Positions 26,490 through 35,106 are shown, counted from the stretch's first letter. The stretch: 49,810 bases of DNA from Burkholderiaceae bacterium (GCA_947450605.1 CANFWB010000010.1:1-49810), one strand, 5' to 3'. Notes: generated by a model not told the origin, from the sequence alone. Numbers and translations: made by a program.

Positions 26490-27007
26490 ATAAATCCAGC
26501 CCCACCAATGAGTGCCCCAAAGGCAATTAAAAAGAGTGGGTGGATTTTAGAAAGCTGTGTAATCGCAATAACGGCGATCGTTAGTACTATTGCTGTCCAG
26601 TGACTGTTAAAACTCATAGTAAGCTTCCACGATGACGTCAGTACCAAGCCCACGGCTAGCGCTGCAGCGGCATACTGAATCGTTTGTTTTCTCTCTGGAT
26701 CTTGAATGCCGGTAATGTAGCGCTCAAGATAAAAAACCATAATGGATGAGGGCCAGCAAATCGCGATGGATGCTACGATGGCGCCGAGTGGCCCATAAAT
26801 ATTCCACCCAATTAATGTAATTGCCATGAAGTTAGGCCCCGGAGCAGCCTGTGCAATCGCAAAATAATCTACAAAAGTTTGGGCGCTGATCCAATGCTCT
26901 TGATTGACCGCAAGGTCAAAGAGGGAGGGGAGTACCGCAATAATTCCACCAAATGCCACAAAGGAAAAGAGCGATAGCTTGATAAACAAACTTAAAAGTA
27001 AAGTCAC
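26486..27007 (-). CDS. Chromate transporter, half-size CHR domain protein (second of a pair)
   Basis: This 173-residue protein has about five helices. The CHR pattern is visible in [19 protein letters not shown] and [20 protein letters not shown]. Half-size CHR proteins work as a pair and export chromate, or in some cases sulfate-like anions. The GTG start overlaps the stop of the partner gene (GTGA, 27004-27007). Confidence 0.92.
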   Translation of the reverse strand: MTLLLSLFIKLSLFSFVAFGGIIAVLPSLFDLAVNQEHWISAQTFVDYFAIAQAAPGPNFMAITLIGWNIYGPLGAIVASIAICWPSSIMVFYLERYITGIQDPERKQTIQYAAAALAVGLVLTSSWKLTMSFNSHWTAIVLTIAVIAITQLSKIHPLFLIAFGALIGGAGFI

Positions 27008-27543
27008 AGTTTCCTAGTCTTTTTTCTAGCGAAATAGATTGCAACAGGGGCTACGATCAGGACGACCCACCCAAGCCCCAAATTGAAATAGGTTCCAGCA
27101 AGAATCGTTAGCGCAACCACTATCAGCATTGGTGGATAGCGAAACTCATCCTTCAGCATCTTGAATCCAGTGCTTGCAATAAGCCCCACTCCAACAGCGG
27201 CGATACCCTTGAGAGCGCCCCTCACATACTCTATGTAACTGAAGTGATCGTATAAGAGGGCCAGCAAAATGACAATGCAGATCGGCCCTAAAGTGAGTCC
27301 GGTGAAGGCAGCTAGGGCGCCTCGTGCACCACAAAATCTCGATCCAACACAAACGCCCAGATTAATCACATTGGGCCCTGGCATGAGTTGACACACACCC
27401 AGAATTGCACTGAACTCCTCAGAGCTGAGTATTTTGTCTTTTTCAACCAGACCGCGGCGAGCCCATGGAAGCACGCCTCCAAAGCCAGATAAACCGATTT
27501 TGCTAAAGCAGATGAAGAGTTGAAGTGGGGTGATTTTTTTCAA
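27004..27543 (-). CDS. Chromate transporter, half-size CHR domain protein (first of a pair)
   Basis: This 179-residue protein matches the N-terminal CHR half: FSKIGLSGFGGVLPWARRG and GVCQLMPGPNVINLGVCVG. It pairs with the gene at 26486. The start is a TTG with no clear ribosome site; no ATG is available nearby, so the exact start is unsure. It lies 24 bases downstream of the 2-hydroxyacid dehydrogenase gene and may be part of its transcript. Confidence 0.9.
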   Translation of the reverse strand: MKKITPLQLFICFSKIGLSGFGGVLPWARRGLVEKDKILSSEEFSAILGVCQLMPGPNVINLGVCVGSRFCGARGALAAFTGLTLGPICIVILLALLYDHFSYIEYVRGALKGIAAVGVGLIASTGFKMLKDEFRYPPMLIVVALTILAGTYFNLGLGWVVLIVAPVAIYFARKKTRKL

Positions 27544-27567
27544 AAATGAACTGATGCTAGTGATAAA

Positions 27568-28545
27568 TCATTTGGGGGTAAATGGATGGGGCACCGGATT
27601 ATTACCAAGCCACGCACTCAGCGTTTCTGTAATTTGATTGGAGAAGCTCTCAAAAATTGGCTCCGCTACAAAACCAAGGTGGGGTGTAACGAGTAGATTT
27701 GGGGTGTTACGTAATGCGCTATCCAATGGGAGAGGTTCTACATCAAACACATCTATGGCAGCCTGCCTTGGCCTGCCTTCAAGAAGCGCCTCTTGAAGGT
27801 CTGGCATATGAATTAAGGCCGCCCTTGAGGTGTTAATCAGAATCGAATCCGGGCGCATTAACGCTAATTCATTTTTACTAATCAACCCCTTGGTTCCCGG
27901 CCCTGCAACTAAATGCATGGTGATTACTTTTGATGTTTTCAACAACTCCTCAAGACTGACTGACTTTGCATTTTCAGCCGCCGCCCTTTCTGGAGTCATG
28001 CGCGGGCTCCAGGTAACTACCTCCATACCGAAAGCGGCACCCACTCTTGCAACTCTACTTCCAATTGAGCCTAGACCCATCACTCCGAGTCTCTCGCCCG
28101 CCAATAAAGGGAGGACGGACAATTCATCTCTCCAGCCACCAGTGGCCGCAAGCTTGTTTTGTTCAACGACTCGTTTGGATGCCCCCAAAATTAAAGCCCA
28201 AGTTAACTCCGCGGTGCTTTCTTTAGAAGGCCCGCTTGGAGTGCACGCAATTGGAATCTTACGGGAGATAAGTGCTGATGAGTCAAGGGTGCCATTACGC
28301 TCCCCGGTAAACATGAAAAACTTTAATTTAGGTAGTCGAGCGATGAGTGCTTCGTTGAACGGGGCTCTGTCACGCACAACTGCAATGGCGTCTGCATCTT
28401 TAACTGCCTCATAAAGAGCTTCTCCTTGCAGTGGTTCGTGATAGATGGTGATATCAGCTTGGCGCTCAAGCTGATCCCATGTAGAAAAGCGCTTCAGGGC
28501 ACGTTCGTAATCACCTAAGATGACAATGTTGGGTAATGGAGTCAT
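27568..28545 (-). CDS. D-2-hydroxyacid dehydrogenase family protein
   Basis: This 325-residue protein has the Rossmann motif GVMGLGSIGSRVARVGAAFG, catalytic Arg in LINTSRAALIHM, Glu in DVFDVEPLPLDS and His in LLVTPHLGFVAEP. It is a member of the phosphoglycerate-dehydrogenase-like superfamily and should reduce or oxidise a 2-keto/2-hydroxy acid; the substrate is unknown. It lies 23 bases downstream of the MmgE/PrpD gene, which suggests the two enzymes act in one catabolic route. It is not close to the other hydroxyacid dehydrogenase at 16806. Confidence 0.93.
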   Translation of the reverse strand: MTPLPNIVILGDYERALKRFSTWDQLERQADITIYHEPLQGEALYEAVKDADAIAVVRDRAPFNEALIARLPKLKFFMFTGERNGTLDSSALISRKIPIACTPSGPSKESTAELTWALILGASKRVVEQNKLAATGGWRDELSVLPLLAGERLGVMGLGSIGSRVARVGAAFGMEVVTWSPRMTPERAAAENAKSVSLEELLKTSKVITMHLVAGPGTKGLISKNELALMRPDSILINTSRAALIHMPDLQEALLEGRPRQAAIDVFDVEPLPLDSALRNTPNLLVTPHLGFVAEPIFESFSNQITETLSAWLGNNPVPHPFTPK

Positions 28546-28568
28546 GAAAGTGGGTAAGTTTTACTTGC

Positions 28569-29942
28569 TTAGTCAGGTGTGCAGAGGCTGAGGATTTTCT
28601 TCAGGTCGGACGCCTGGCCTAGGTTCCATAGGGCGGAGATTAGCTGCTGCGTCTTTTCTTTACCAATCACTGGTTCGGTGAGGCTGGAAAACTTTTGCTC
28701 CAGATTGGCGTCGCTCATTGGGTTTTCAACGGATCCAATAGCGTTTTTCACAAAAATATGCACTTCTCTTCCATCTTTTAATATAGCTTTCACATCTACC
28801 GAAGCTTCGCTGATGGAGGTGTCTGTAGTAGCGTTTACCTTGGCGCGTAAGGCAACTACATCTGCACGATTAACGATTTCGTCAGCATACTCACCTTCAC
28901 CCGCCTGGCCAAAGATTAGTCCTACTGCGCAGCCGTGATACACGCTGAACTTACCTTCCAAGCCATCCTTTGGAGTCTTTTTTCCGGTCAATTCAAGTAC
29001 TAGTGGGTGCACGCGTAGTTCGATACGTTCAACATCATCAACCTTGACTCCTTGAGCGCGCAATTGAGCACATGCATCAATAGCGGGGTGAATCACGATG
29101 CCGCAAGCAAAAGGTTTATAGGTGTTTAGTGAAATCTCAAATGATTTTCCTAGTTCACGGTCAATTTCTGACCAATCGCACTTGGTGGATACGGTTTGCA
29201 TATAGCCCCGACCCGCTTCCAAGGCTTTTGGGCTGGCCGTGAAGCCGTGCTTTGCAAGCAGGGCAGAGAGTTGCCCTGCACGAGCCGCGCCACCCGGATG
29301 AAATGGTTTGGTCATGGTGCCAAATTGCTCGCGCATGCCAACGGGTTGAGAGGCGGCAATGCCAAGAGCCATCGTCGTCTTTTGAAGGTCGAGACCTAAA
29401 AGTCGAGAGCAGGCAGCAGCTGAACCGAGCATGCCGGTTGAGCCGGTAATGTGCCAGCCACGATGGTAGTGGTCTGGATACATGGCATTTCCAACCCTAC
29501 ATGCAACATCAATTCCCAAGACTAAGGAATCAATGATTTGTCGACCATTGACATTTGTATGTTCCCCGAGCGCCAAAATGGCTGAGGCAACTGGGCCGGC
29601 AGGGTGGATAACCGTTTTTAGATGGGTATCGTCAAAGTCAAAAGTATGTGAGCTGATGCCGTTAATCAATGCAGCTCCACCCATATCGACGCGATCTTTG
29701 CGACCCAGAATAGCAGCTTGGGCCGCTGGTTGGAACTCTTGAATGGCTGCTAATGAAGATTCAACGCTTTCATGATTTGCTGCGCCAATAGCACAGCCCA
29801 ACCAATTTAAAAAGGTACGATGTGCCTCATGATCTACTTCAGGGGTCCAGCCTTGGCTAGGATGCTTTGTTACAAATTCAGCAAGAATTTTTGTAACTGG
29901 TGGGGCGTTGAGGTCAGCTGCGGCAGCAATAGCGTTGGACAT
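28569..29942 (-). CDS. MmgE/PrpD family protein (2-methylcitrate dehydratase-like)
   Basis: This 457-residue protein has the helical first domain with FLNWLGCAIGAANHESV and GISSHTFDFDDTHLKTVIHP. YPDHYHRGWHITGSTGMLGSA follows, and then the smaller second domain. These are PrpD-fold features with the DFDDTH acid/base segment. Members dehydrate 2-methylcitrate, isomerise cis-aconitate or act on related tricarboxylates. There is no prpBC here, so methylcitrate is not favoured. A Bug receptor gene lies 55 bases upstream. Confidence 0.93.
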   Translation of the reverse strand: MSNAIAAAADLNAPPVTKILAEFVTKHPSQGWTPEVDHEAHRTFLNWLGCAIGAANHESVESSLAAIQEFQPAAQAAILGRKDRVDMGGAALINGISSHTFDFDDTHLKTVIHPAGPVASAILALGEHTNVNGRQIIDSLVLGIDVACRVGNAMYPDHYHRGWHITGSTGMLGSAAACSRLLGLDLQKTTMALGIAASQPVGMREQFGTMTKPFHPGGAARAGQLSALLAKHGFTASPKALEAGRGYMQTVSTKCDWSEIDRELGKSFEISLNTYKPFACGIVIHPAIDACAQLRAQGVKVDDVERIELRVHPLVLELTGKKTPKDGLEGKFSVYHGCAVGLIFGQAGEGEYADEIVNRADVVALRAKVNATTDTSISEASVDVKAILKDGREVHIFVKNAIGSVENPMSDANLEQKFSSLTEPVIGKEKTQQLISALWNLGQASDLKKILSLCTPD

Positions 29943-29997
29943 GTTATTTCCTGTGTAATGTCAAAAATTGATTAGTTAATTAAGGTAGTGCGTGAGA

Positions 29998-31002
29998 TTA
30001 GTCGATCTCGATTTTTCGATCTTTTGCAACCTTGGTCCAGCGGGCAATATCTTCTTTAATGTAGGCGGAAAATTGCTCGGGAGTCATTGGCATGAGAGTC
30101 AATGCTTCGCTAGCCATCTGCTCGGCAAACTCAGGGGAGGCTAATACCTTATTGAGCTCCACATTCAGTTTTTTGACGATGGGTTCGGGTATGTTTGCTG
30201 GCCCTGAAATTCCATACCACTGCTGACCATCAAAACCACTATAGCCGAGCTCTTTGAAGGTTGGAATATTGGGTTCTGCTGCACTACGTTTTTGACCGGT
30301 GACTGCCAATGCCCTTACACGATTCGATTTCAGGTAGGGGATCGCGGCATATAAAGTTGGGAACATGGCTTGTGTTTGCCCTGCAAGCAGGTCTGTGTAG
30401 GCAGGCCCAATACCTCGATAGGGAACATGAACCATAAAAATATTTGCAGCCAGCTTGAATTGCTCCATTCCAAGGTGAGTTAATGTGCCTGGACCTGCAG
30501 AGCCATAACTGATTTTGGATGGATTCTTTTTGGTGTACTCAACAAACTCTTTTAAGTTTTTAACGGGTAGATCTGGATTAATGATCAAAGTATTCGGAGT
30601 GGCTCCAATCATTCCGATGGAAGTGAAATCCTTTACAGCGTCATAAGGAAGCTTGCGAACTGCGGGATTGGTTCCATGGGTGCCAACATACGAGACCATG
30701 ATGGTGTAGCCATCAGGAGGCGCTTTCGCTGTGACCTGGGACGCAATGGCGCCGCCACCGCCACCCATGTTTTCAACGACTACGGTTTGGCCTAGATTTT
30801 TGGAAAGTCTCTCAGCAACTTTGCGCGCTAAATTGTCCAAGCCACCGCCAGCGGCCACTGGTGCAATGAGTTTGATTGGCTTGCTAGGATAGTTTGCAGT
30901 TTGGCTTTGGGCTGAAGCAAATGGCGCTGACAATACCCCTAGCGAGGCCGCAAGTATTGCAGAGAAAGCAAATTGAAAACTTCTATTTTGTACGAGTTTC
31001 AT
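29998..31002 (-). CDS. Bug-family (TctC-like) periplasmic receptor A
   Basis: This 334-residue receptor has a signal peptide of about 31 residues (cut after ASA). The ligand loops read IAPVAAGGGLDNLARKVAE and VVVENMGGGGGAIASQ; the beta-strand and pocket segment reads HVPYRGIGPAYTDLLAGQ. It has the THGTNPAVRKLPYD block that is also found in the receptor at 34080, so these two are the closest relatives in the window. No TctA/TctB genes adjoin it. It probably serves the MmgE/PrpD pathway downstream. Confidence 0.95.
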   Translation of the reverse strand: MKLVQNRSFQFAFSAILAASLGVLSAPFASAQSQTANYPSKPIKLIAPVAAGGGLDNLARKVAERLSKNLGQTVVVENMGGGGGAIASQVTAKAPPDGYTIMVSYVGTHGTNPAVRKLPYDAVKDFTSIGMIGATPNTLIINPDLPVKNLKEFVEYTKKNPSKISYGSAGPGTLTHLGMEQFKLAANIFMVHVPYRGIGPAYTDLLAGQTQAMFPTLYAAIPYLKSNRVRALAVTGQKRSAAEPNIPTFKELGYSGFDGQQWYGISGPANIPEPIVKKLNVELNKVLASPEFAEQMASEALTLMPMTPEQFSAYIKEDIARWTKVAKDRKIEID

Positions 31003-31044
31003 GTCTCAAATCTCTGTTTTTGTTTAATAAAATTCTTGGTGTAT

Positions 31045-31056
31045 GTAGAATTCTAC
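31045..31056. promoter_or_regulatory. 12-bp perfect palindrome in a divergent promoter region (possible operator)
   Basis: GTAGAATTCTAC lies in the 91-base gap between the Bug receptor gene (minus strand) and the small monooxygenase-like gene (plus strand). Its centre is 49 bases from the Bug start and 43 bases from the other. Palindromes of this kind are common regulator sites, but no regulator gene adjoins it. Confidence 0.4.
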
Positions 31057-31093
31057 TATTGATGGATGAATCTATTTTTCTTGGGTAAATGAC

Positions 31094-31396
31094 ATGATTT
31101 TGGAGCACTGTGATATTCAGATTGACCCCGCCAAGCAGTTGGAGTTTGAGGGGGCTATTTTGCATGGGGTAGAGACGGTAATTTCAAAGGCAAAAGGCTT
31201 TCGGGGTTACAAGGTGAACCACAGCTTAGAAACCCCCTCCCGTTACTTATTGCTCATTTATTGGGATACTTTGGAAAATCACACAATTGATTTTCGGGGC
31301 TCCGCAGCCTTTGCTGATTGGCGCGCCATTGTGGGGCCTTTTTTTGTAAAGCCACCCATGGTGGAGCACATGACTTTAGTGGGTAAGTCGCTCTAA
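31094..31396 (+). CDS. Antibiotic biosynthesis monooxygenase (ABM) domain protein
   Basis: This 100-residue ferredoxin-like alpha/beta protein has DIQIDPAKQLEFEGAI at the start. SKAKGFRGYKVNHSLETPSR and LLIYWDTLENHTIDFRGS follow; this is the order of the ABM fold. Such small proteins act as heme or quinol monooxygenases or as binding partners. The ATG is the first available; the ribosome site is weak. It is the only plus-strand gene among the minus-strand genes from 26486 to 35054. Confidence 0.82.
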   Translation: MILEHCDIQIDPAKQLEFEGAILHGVETVISKAKGFRGYKVNHSLETPSRYLLLIYWDTLENHTIDFRGSAAFADWRAIVGPFFVKPPMVEHMTLVGKSL

Positions 31397-31412
31397 ATCG
31401 ACTGACTGTGGC

Positions 31413-32219
31413 TTAGCTTAAGAAGCCTGTCCGGGTATAGAAAGCAGCCAAAGACTGGTTAAATAGCTCCGCTTGTTCAACATTGGAGATGTGGCCTGCA
31501 TTTGGTATTTCAGAGAAGAAGGCCCCAGGCATCTGCGCTTTCATTGCGCGCGCCATTTCTGGGGGTGTTCCGTGATCATGCTCCCCTACCAAAATGAGCG
31601 TTGGGCAGGCAATTTCCGAGAGACGATCAAACGTGTTGATTTGAGAGATTGCCTCGCAGCATCCCGCAAACCCACTGATTGAAGTGGTGGCAATACCCCC
31701 TGCAATTTGTTGGATGATAGCTGGGTGAGTTTGTCTAAAGGCATCAGAAAACCAGCGTTTTAAGGTGCTCTCAACCATTGCGGGCATGCCTTCTGCTTTG
31801 GCTTTGACGATGCGCTCGCCCCACATTTGTTTTGCATTATCAGGGCGCTTGCTGGTGGTGTCTGCCAATACCAGTGAATTAAACAGATTCGGATATTTCA
31901 GGATTAAGGTTTGCCCTATCATGCCGCCCATTGACAGACCAATCCAATGCGTTTGTTCAATATCTAGATATGCAAATAAGTCATATACATCTTGAGCGAG
32001 ATCCTCCAGACTATAAGGAGCTGCTGGGGCTGAGCTCAGGCCATGACCACGAGTGTCAAAACGTAACACTTTGAAATGCGATCTCAGTAGTGAAAGTTGC
32101 GGCTCCCATGCACTCATATTGCTAGCCAAGGAGTGAGAAAGTGTTAGCCATTGCCCCTCACCTTCGATTGCATAGGCGATCTCGTTACCTTGATTGGTAA
32201 TCATTTTCTCTATCAGCAT
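31413..32219 (-). CDS. Alpha/beta hydrolase, 3-oxoadipate enol-lactonase-like
   Basis: This is a 268-residue hydrolase. The oxyanion region is SHSLASNMSAWEPQL and the nucleophile elbow is HWIGLSMGGMIGQTL (Ser). The acid is in VGEHDHGTPPE and the His in PNAGHISNVEQ. It is similar in layout to PcaD enol-lactonases, but no other beta-ketoadipate gene adjoins it, so another lactone or ester may be the substrate. ATG 32219 is chosen because the longer form (to 32297) would run into the upstream receptor gene, which ends at 32224. Confidence 0.92.
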   Translation of the reverse strand: MLIEKMITNQGNEIAYAIEGEGQWLTLSHSLASNMSAWEPQLSLLRSHFKVLRFDTRGHGLSSAPAAPYSLEDLAQDVYDLFAYLDIEQTHWIGLSMGGMIGQTLILKYPNLFNSLVLADTTSKRPDNAKQMWGERIVKAKAEGMPAMVESTLKRWFSDAFRQTHPAIIQQIAGGIATTSISGFAGCCEAISQINTFDRLSEIACPTLILVGEHDHGTPPEMARAMKAQMPGAFFSEIPNAGHISNVEQAELFNQSLAAFYTRTGFLS

Positions 32220-32223
32220 TGAT

Positions 32224-33198
32224 TTACTCTGGCTTGATTCCAGACTGCTTTGCCAGACGTGCAAAGTCAGTGATCTCTGCGGCAATGAACTTGTCAAATT
32301 GCTCGGGAGTATTTGAGATGGCGGTAGTCCCTAATTCATCAAAGCGCTCTTTTACACTTGGGAGTTCTAAGATACGTTTAACTTCCAGGGCGATTTTTTG
32401 CAAAATGGGTTTTGGGGTCTTAGCGGGGGCCATTAACCCGTACCAGAATTCCCACTTGTAACCAGGAACGCCGGACTCAGATACCGTAGGTAGCGCGGGC
32501 AAATCCTTAAAGCGTTTAGTACTGGTAATGGCGATTGCGCGCACCTTCCCGGCACGCACTAGGTTAATGGCACTAGCGTAAGGACTAATGAAGAAGTCAA
32601 CCCTTTCAGACATGACTTCTGTGATCGCATCAGGAATGCCTTTGGTTGGAATGTGCAACAGCTCAACACCGGCTTTTGCCTGAATAAGCTCTGCTGCAAA
32701 ATGTGATCCGCTTCCTACGCCAGCTGAGCTATAGGTAACTTTCCCGGGATTTTTAAGTGCGTACTCAATTAACTCCTTCATGGAATTCATCTTAAGGTTT
32801 GGCGAGATTAATACTAGGGCAGGCCCAGTAGCCGTTAAGGTGATGCCGGAAAAGTCTTTGATTGGATCAAATGCTAGCGAGGAATAAATAGCTGGTGATA
32901 TTGCAAAAGCAGAAGAAATGGATAGCAGTGTGTAGCCATCGGAAGGGGCGTTGGCAACGACTTGGGCCGCTATATTACTCCCGGCACCAAGCTTATTTTC
33001 TACTACTACCGCTTGCTTCCAGTTTTCGCTCATATGCTGCCCGATCACTCTAGCTGCGATATCAGGGACTCCACCTGGAGAGAAGCCCACAATAATTTTA
33101 ATGGCTTGGGTAGGGTAGCTTTGAGCGTAACTTGTGTGGGTGAAAAGGCAAAAAGACGCTAGAAAAATGGCTTGTAAGAGCCTGGAAAGTAGGATCAT
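32224..33198 (-). CDS. Bug-family (TctC-like) periplasmic receptor B
   Basis: This 324-residue receptor has a signal peptide of about 25 residues (ending SYAQ). It has the ligand loop IIVGFSPGGVPDIAARVIG and the second loop VVVENKLGAGSNIAAQ. Its pocket segment is LLHIPTKGIPDAITEVMSE. It has an SSAFAISPAIYSS block resembling the receptor at 46324 rather than its near neighbours. ATG 33198 is preferred to a TTG three codons earlier. The alpha/beta hydrolase gene begins 4 bases after its stop, so the two are probably co-translated. Confidence 0.94.
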   Translation of the reverse strand: MILLSRLLQAIFLASFCLFTHTSYAQSYPTQAIKIIVGFSPGGVPDIAARVIGQHMSENWKQAVVVENKLGAGSNIAAQVVANAPSDGYTLLSISSAFAISPAIYSSLAFDPIKDFSGITLTATGPALVLISPNLKMNSMKELIEYALKNPGKVTYSSAGVGSGSHFAAELIQAKAGVELLHIPTKGIPDAITEVMSERVDFFISPYASAINLVRAGKVRAIAITSTKRFKDLPALPTVSESGVPGYKWEFWYGLMAPAKTPKPILQKIALEVKRILELPSVKERFDELGTTAISNTPEQFDKFIAAEITDFARLAKQSGIKPE

Positions 33199-33266
33199 TT
33201 TTTTCAAATAAAAGTAGTCAATGAGGAATACTAATCATATTTGATCTTGAATGCTTTTGAGGGGGT

Positions 33267-33295
33267 AGGGGTCTTGAGTTTCATTCAGGACCCCT
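33267..33295. other. Strong hairpin between the ModA-like and Bug B genes
   Basis: An 11-bp stem (33267-33277 with 33285-33295, core AGGGGTC/GACCCCT, one G-T pair) encloses a 7-base loop. There is no T run on either strand after the stem. It may be an mRNA-stabilising or processing hairpin, or a weak terminator, in the 119-base gap within the minus-strand series. Confidence 0.6.
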
Positions 33296-33313
33296 GCTGC
33301 TAACAACTCTGTT

Positions 33314-33336
33314 TTGGCTAGGCGCTAACTAGCCAA
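33314..33336. other. Hairpin over the ModA-like stop codon
   Basis: TTGGCTAG (33314-33321) and CTAGCCAA (33329-33336) form a perfect 8-bp stem with loop GCGCTAA. It covers the TAG stop codon. A related GGCTAGCGCTAA copy follows at 33339-33350. There is no T run, so it is not a standard terminator. Confidence 0.5.
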
Positions 33337-34076
33337 GGGGCTAGCGCTAAAACTGGCTGTAGACCTGCTTTTTCAATATGCTGTGCTGCCTCTGGAGAGG
33401 CTAAAAATTCAATCAAGTGACGCGCTTGATGCTCTTTTTTCGTATTGGATCCTATGCCTGCCGAAAAGAAGAACGGTTTTTTTACTTCAGCCGGAAGATC
33501 ATTGATGATTGAAATTCCTGCTATGGGTAGCAGCTCGCTATATTGCTGAAAACCAAAATCAGCCTCATGTCTAACTAAGATAGTTCCAACTCGCTCGCTA
33601 AATATTTTTTTTGCCTTGATGGCCATCTCATCTGCAATGCCTAGTTGCGGAAATAATTCGGTGGAGAGATAGGTGCCGCTAGCACTCGCTGAATAAGCAA
33701 CCCTTCCGATTGTGAGCAAGGCTTTCTTCAGGGCAGTCAAAGTGCTGACATCGGGGATTGCATCTCCCTGGCGAACAGCAGCAGCAATGTGGGATGAAAC
33801 TAAATTCACCTTCGTATTATTTTTAATCTGCCCTTCTTTGGAAAAATTTTCTAAGGCAGACTCGGCCAAAACGAAGACGTCAAACTGTTGACCTTGACTT
33901 AGTCTCGTGGGAATGGAGTCGTGCGCGGCACCAATGGAGGACCCAAAAGATAAATTGACCTTGGTTTGGTATTGCTCCTCATAAAGCGGCACTAGATCTT
34001 TAAGAGCTGCTGCAAAAGCCCCCGAGGTAATGACCTCCAGGGGCGTAGGTGAAGATATTGAAGTGTCTATAGGCAT
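33318..34076 (-). CDS. ModA-like substrate-binding protein lacking a signal peptide
   Basis: This 252-residue periplasmic-binding-protein fold resembles molybdate-binding ModA and its relatives. It has LEVITSGAFAAALKDLVPLY, SFGSSIGAAHDSIPTRL and QFDVFVLAESALENF. No signal peptide is present. In its frame there is a stop codon (the TAA of the upstream Bug gene) only two codons before the ATG, so no longer form exists. No modBC genes are nearby. It is in the same frame as the upstream receptor gene. It may be cytosolic, or a domain fused to the receptor by rare readthrough; both are inference. Confidence 0.88.
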   Translation of the reverse strand: MPIDTSISSPTPLEVITSGAFAAALKDLVPLYEEQYQTKVNLSFGSSIGAAHDSIPTRLSQGQQFDVFVLAESALENFSKEGQIKNNTKVNLVSSHIAAAVRQGDAIPDVSTLTALKKALLTIGRVAYSASASGTYLSTELFPQLGIADEMAIKAKKIFSERVGTILVRHEADFGFQQYSELLPIAGISIINDLPAEVKKPFFFSAGIGSNTKKEHQARHLIEFLASPEAAQHIEKAGLQPVLALAPWLVSA

Positions 34077-34079
34077 TGA

Positions 34080-35054
34080 TTAATCCGCTGTAATTTTTGC
34101 GCTATCGACTAATTTCTTCCAGCGAATCACTTCTTTTTGTACTAAATTTTTCAATTGCTCCGGTGTGCCTGTCTCAACTTCAGCTCCTTGATCCTCGATT
34201 TTTTTCTCATTGGTCTTATCATTTAAAGTTAAGTTCAGTTCTTTATTTAGGCGAGCAATGATTGGCTTAGGTGTTTTCGCTGGGGCAAATAAGGCATACC
34301 ATTGTGTGACGTTCATGTTTGGAATGCCCTGTTCTTTTAGGGTTGGAACATTTGGAAGAACGGATGCACGTTTTTCACCTGCAATGCCTAATGCTTTTAA
34401 CTTTCCACCAGCAACCTGGGGATAGGCGCTAAAGAGACTTGGAAACATCACCTGGGTTGTGCCGCCAATGGTGTCTACGATAGCTGGCGCTGATCCTTTG
34501 TAGGGAACATGCAGCATTTGAGTATTGGTATTGATTTGGAATAACTCTGCAGCCAAATGTGGCGCAGTTCCCTTGCCAGCAGAAGCGTAGCTAATGGAAT
34601 CCGGCTTTGCCTTGAGTAGCGCCACCAATTCTTTGGCATTGCTGACTGGTAGATTGTTTGTAGCAACCAGTAGAGTGGGGGAGTTAGCCACCATACCTAT
34701 GGGTTCAAAGTCGGCGATGGGGTCGTATTTCAAACGCTGTAAAGCTGGGTTAATTCCATGCGTAGCAATATAACCAAACATAATGGTGTATCCATCTGGC
34801 GCTGCTCGCGCAACAAATTCACTCGCAATAGCTCCGTTAGCGCCAGGCTTATTTTCAACAATGACGGGCTGCCCCATTTTTTGACTCAGGCCTTGAGCAA
34901 TAATTCGAGCCATAGCATCATTGGCGCCTCCTGGTGCGGTTGGAACGACGATAGTGATGTTTTTGCTGGGGTAGGTTTGCGCCTGTAGAAGTCCAGAAGA
35001 CAAGCTTGCTATACATAGGCAGCCCACAATAAGGGCCTTAGGGGTAAGAGTCAT
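34080..35054 (-). CDS. Bug-family (TctC-like) periplasmic receptor C
   Basis: This 324-residue receptor has a signal peptide of about 25 residues (ending LLQAQ). The ligand loops are IVVPTAPGGANDAMARIIAQ and VIVENKPGANGAIASE, and the pocket segment is MLHVPYKGSAPAIVDTIGG. It shares a THGINPALQRLKYD block with the receptor at 29998. It is the first gene of the minus-strand series and is divergent from the LysR gene, which probably controls it. Its TAA stop is in frame with, and two codons before, the ModA-like start. Confidence 0.95.
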   Translation of the reverse strand: MTLTPKALIVGCLCIASLSSGLLQAQTYPSKNITIVVPTAPGGANDAMARIIAQGLSQKMGQPVIVENKPGANGAIASEFVARAAPDGYTIMFGYIATHGINPALQRLKYDPIADFEPIGMVANSPTLLVATNNLPVSNAKELVALLKAKPDSISYASAGKGTAPHLAAELFQINTNTQMLHVPYKGSAPAIVDTIGGTTQVMFPSLFSAYPQVAGGKLKALGIAGEKRASVLPNVPTLKEQGIPNMNVTQWYALFAPAKTPKPIIARLNKELNLTLNDKTNEKKIEDQGAEVETGTPEQLKNLVQKEVIRWKKLVDSAKITAD

Positions 35055-35106
35055 CGAAATTCTCCATGATGTTTGTTGATGACAATTTTTGCACTATTCT
35101 TTGATT

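Noticed and set aside
27830-28414. Plus-strand frame of 194 codons
   Set aside because: It lies wholly inside the 2-hydroxyacid dehydrogenase gene on the other strand, whose catalytic motifs are intact.
27568-29942. Methylcitrate (prp) locus
   Set aside because: Only an MmgE/PrpD-family gene is present; prpB, prpC and acnD are absent.
33318-34076. Molybdate ABC transporter locus
   Set aside because: There are no modB or modC genes near, and the protein has no signal peptide, so a standard ModA role is not supported.
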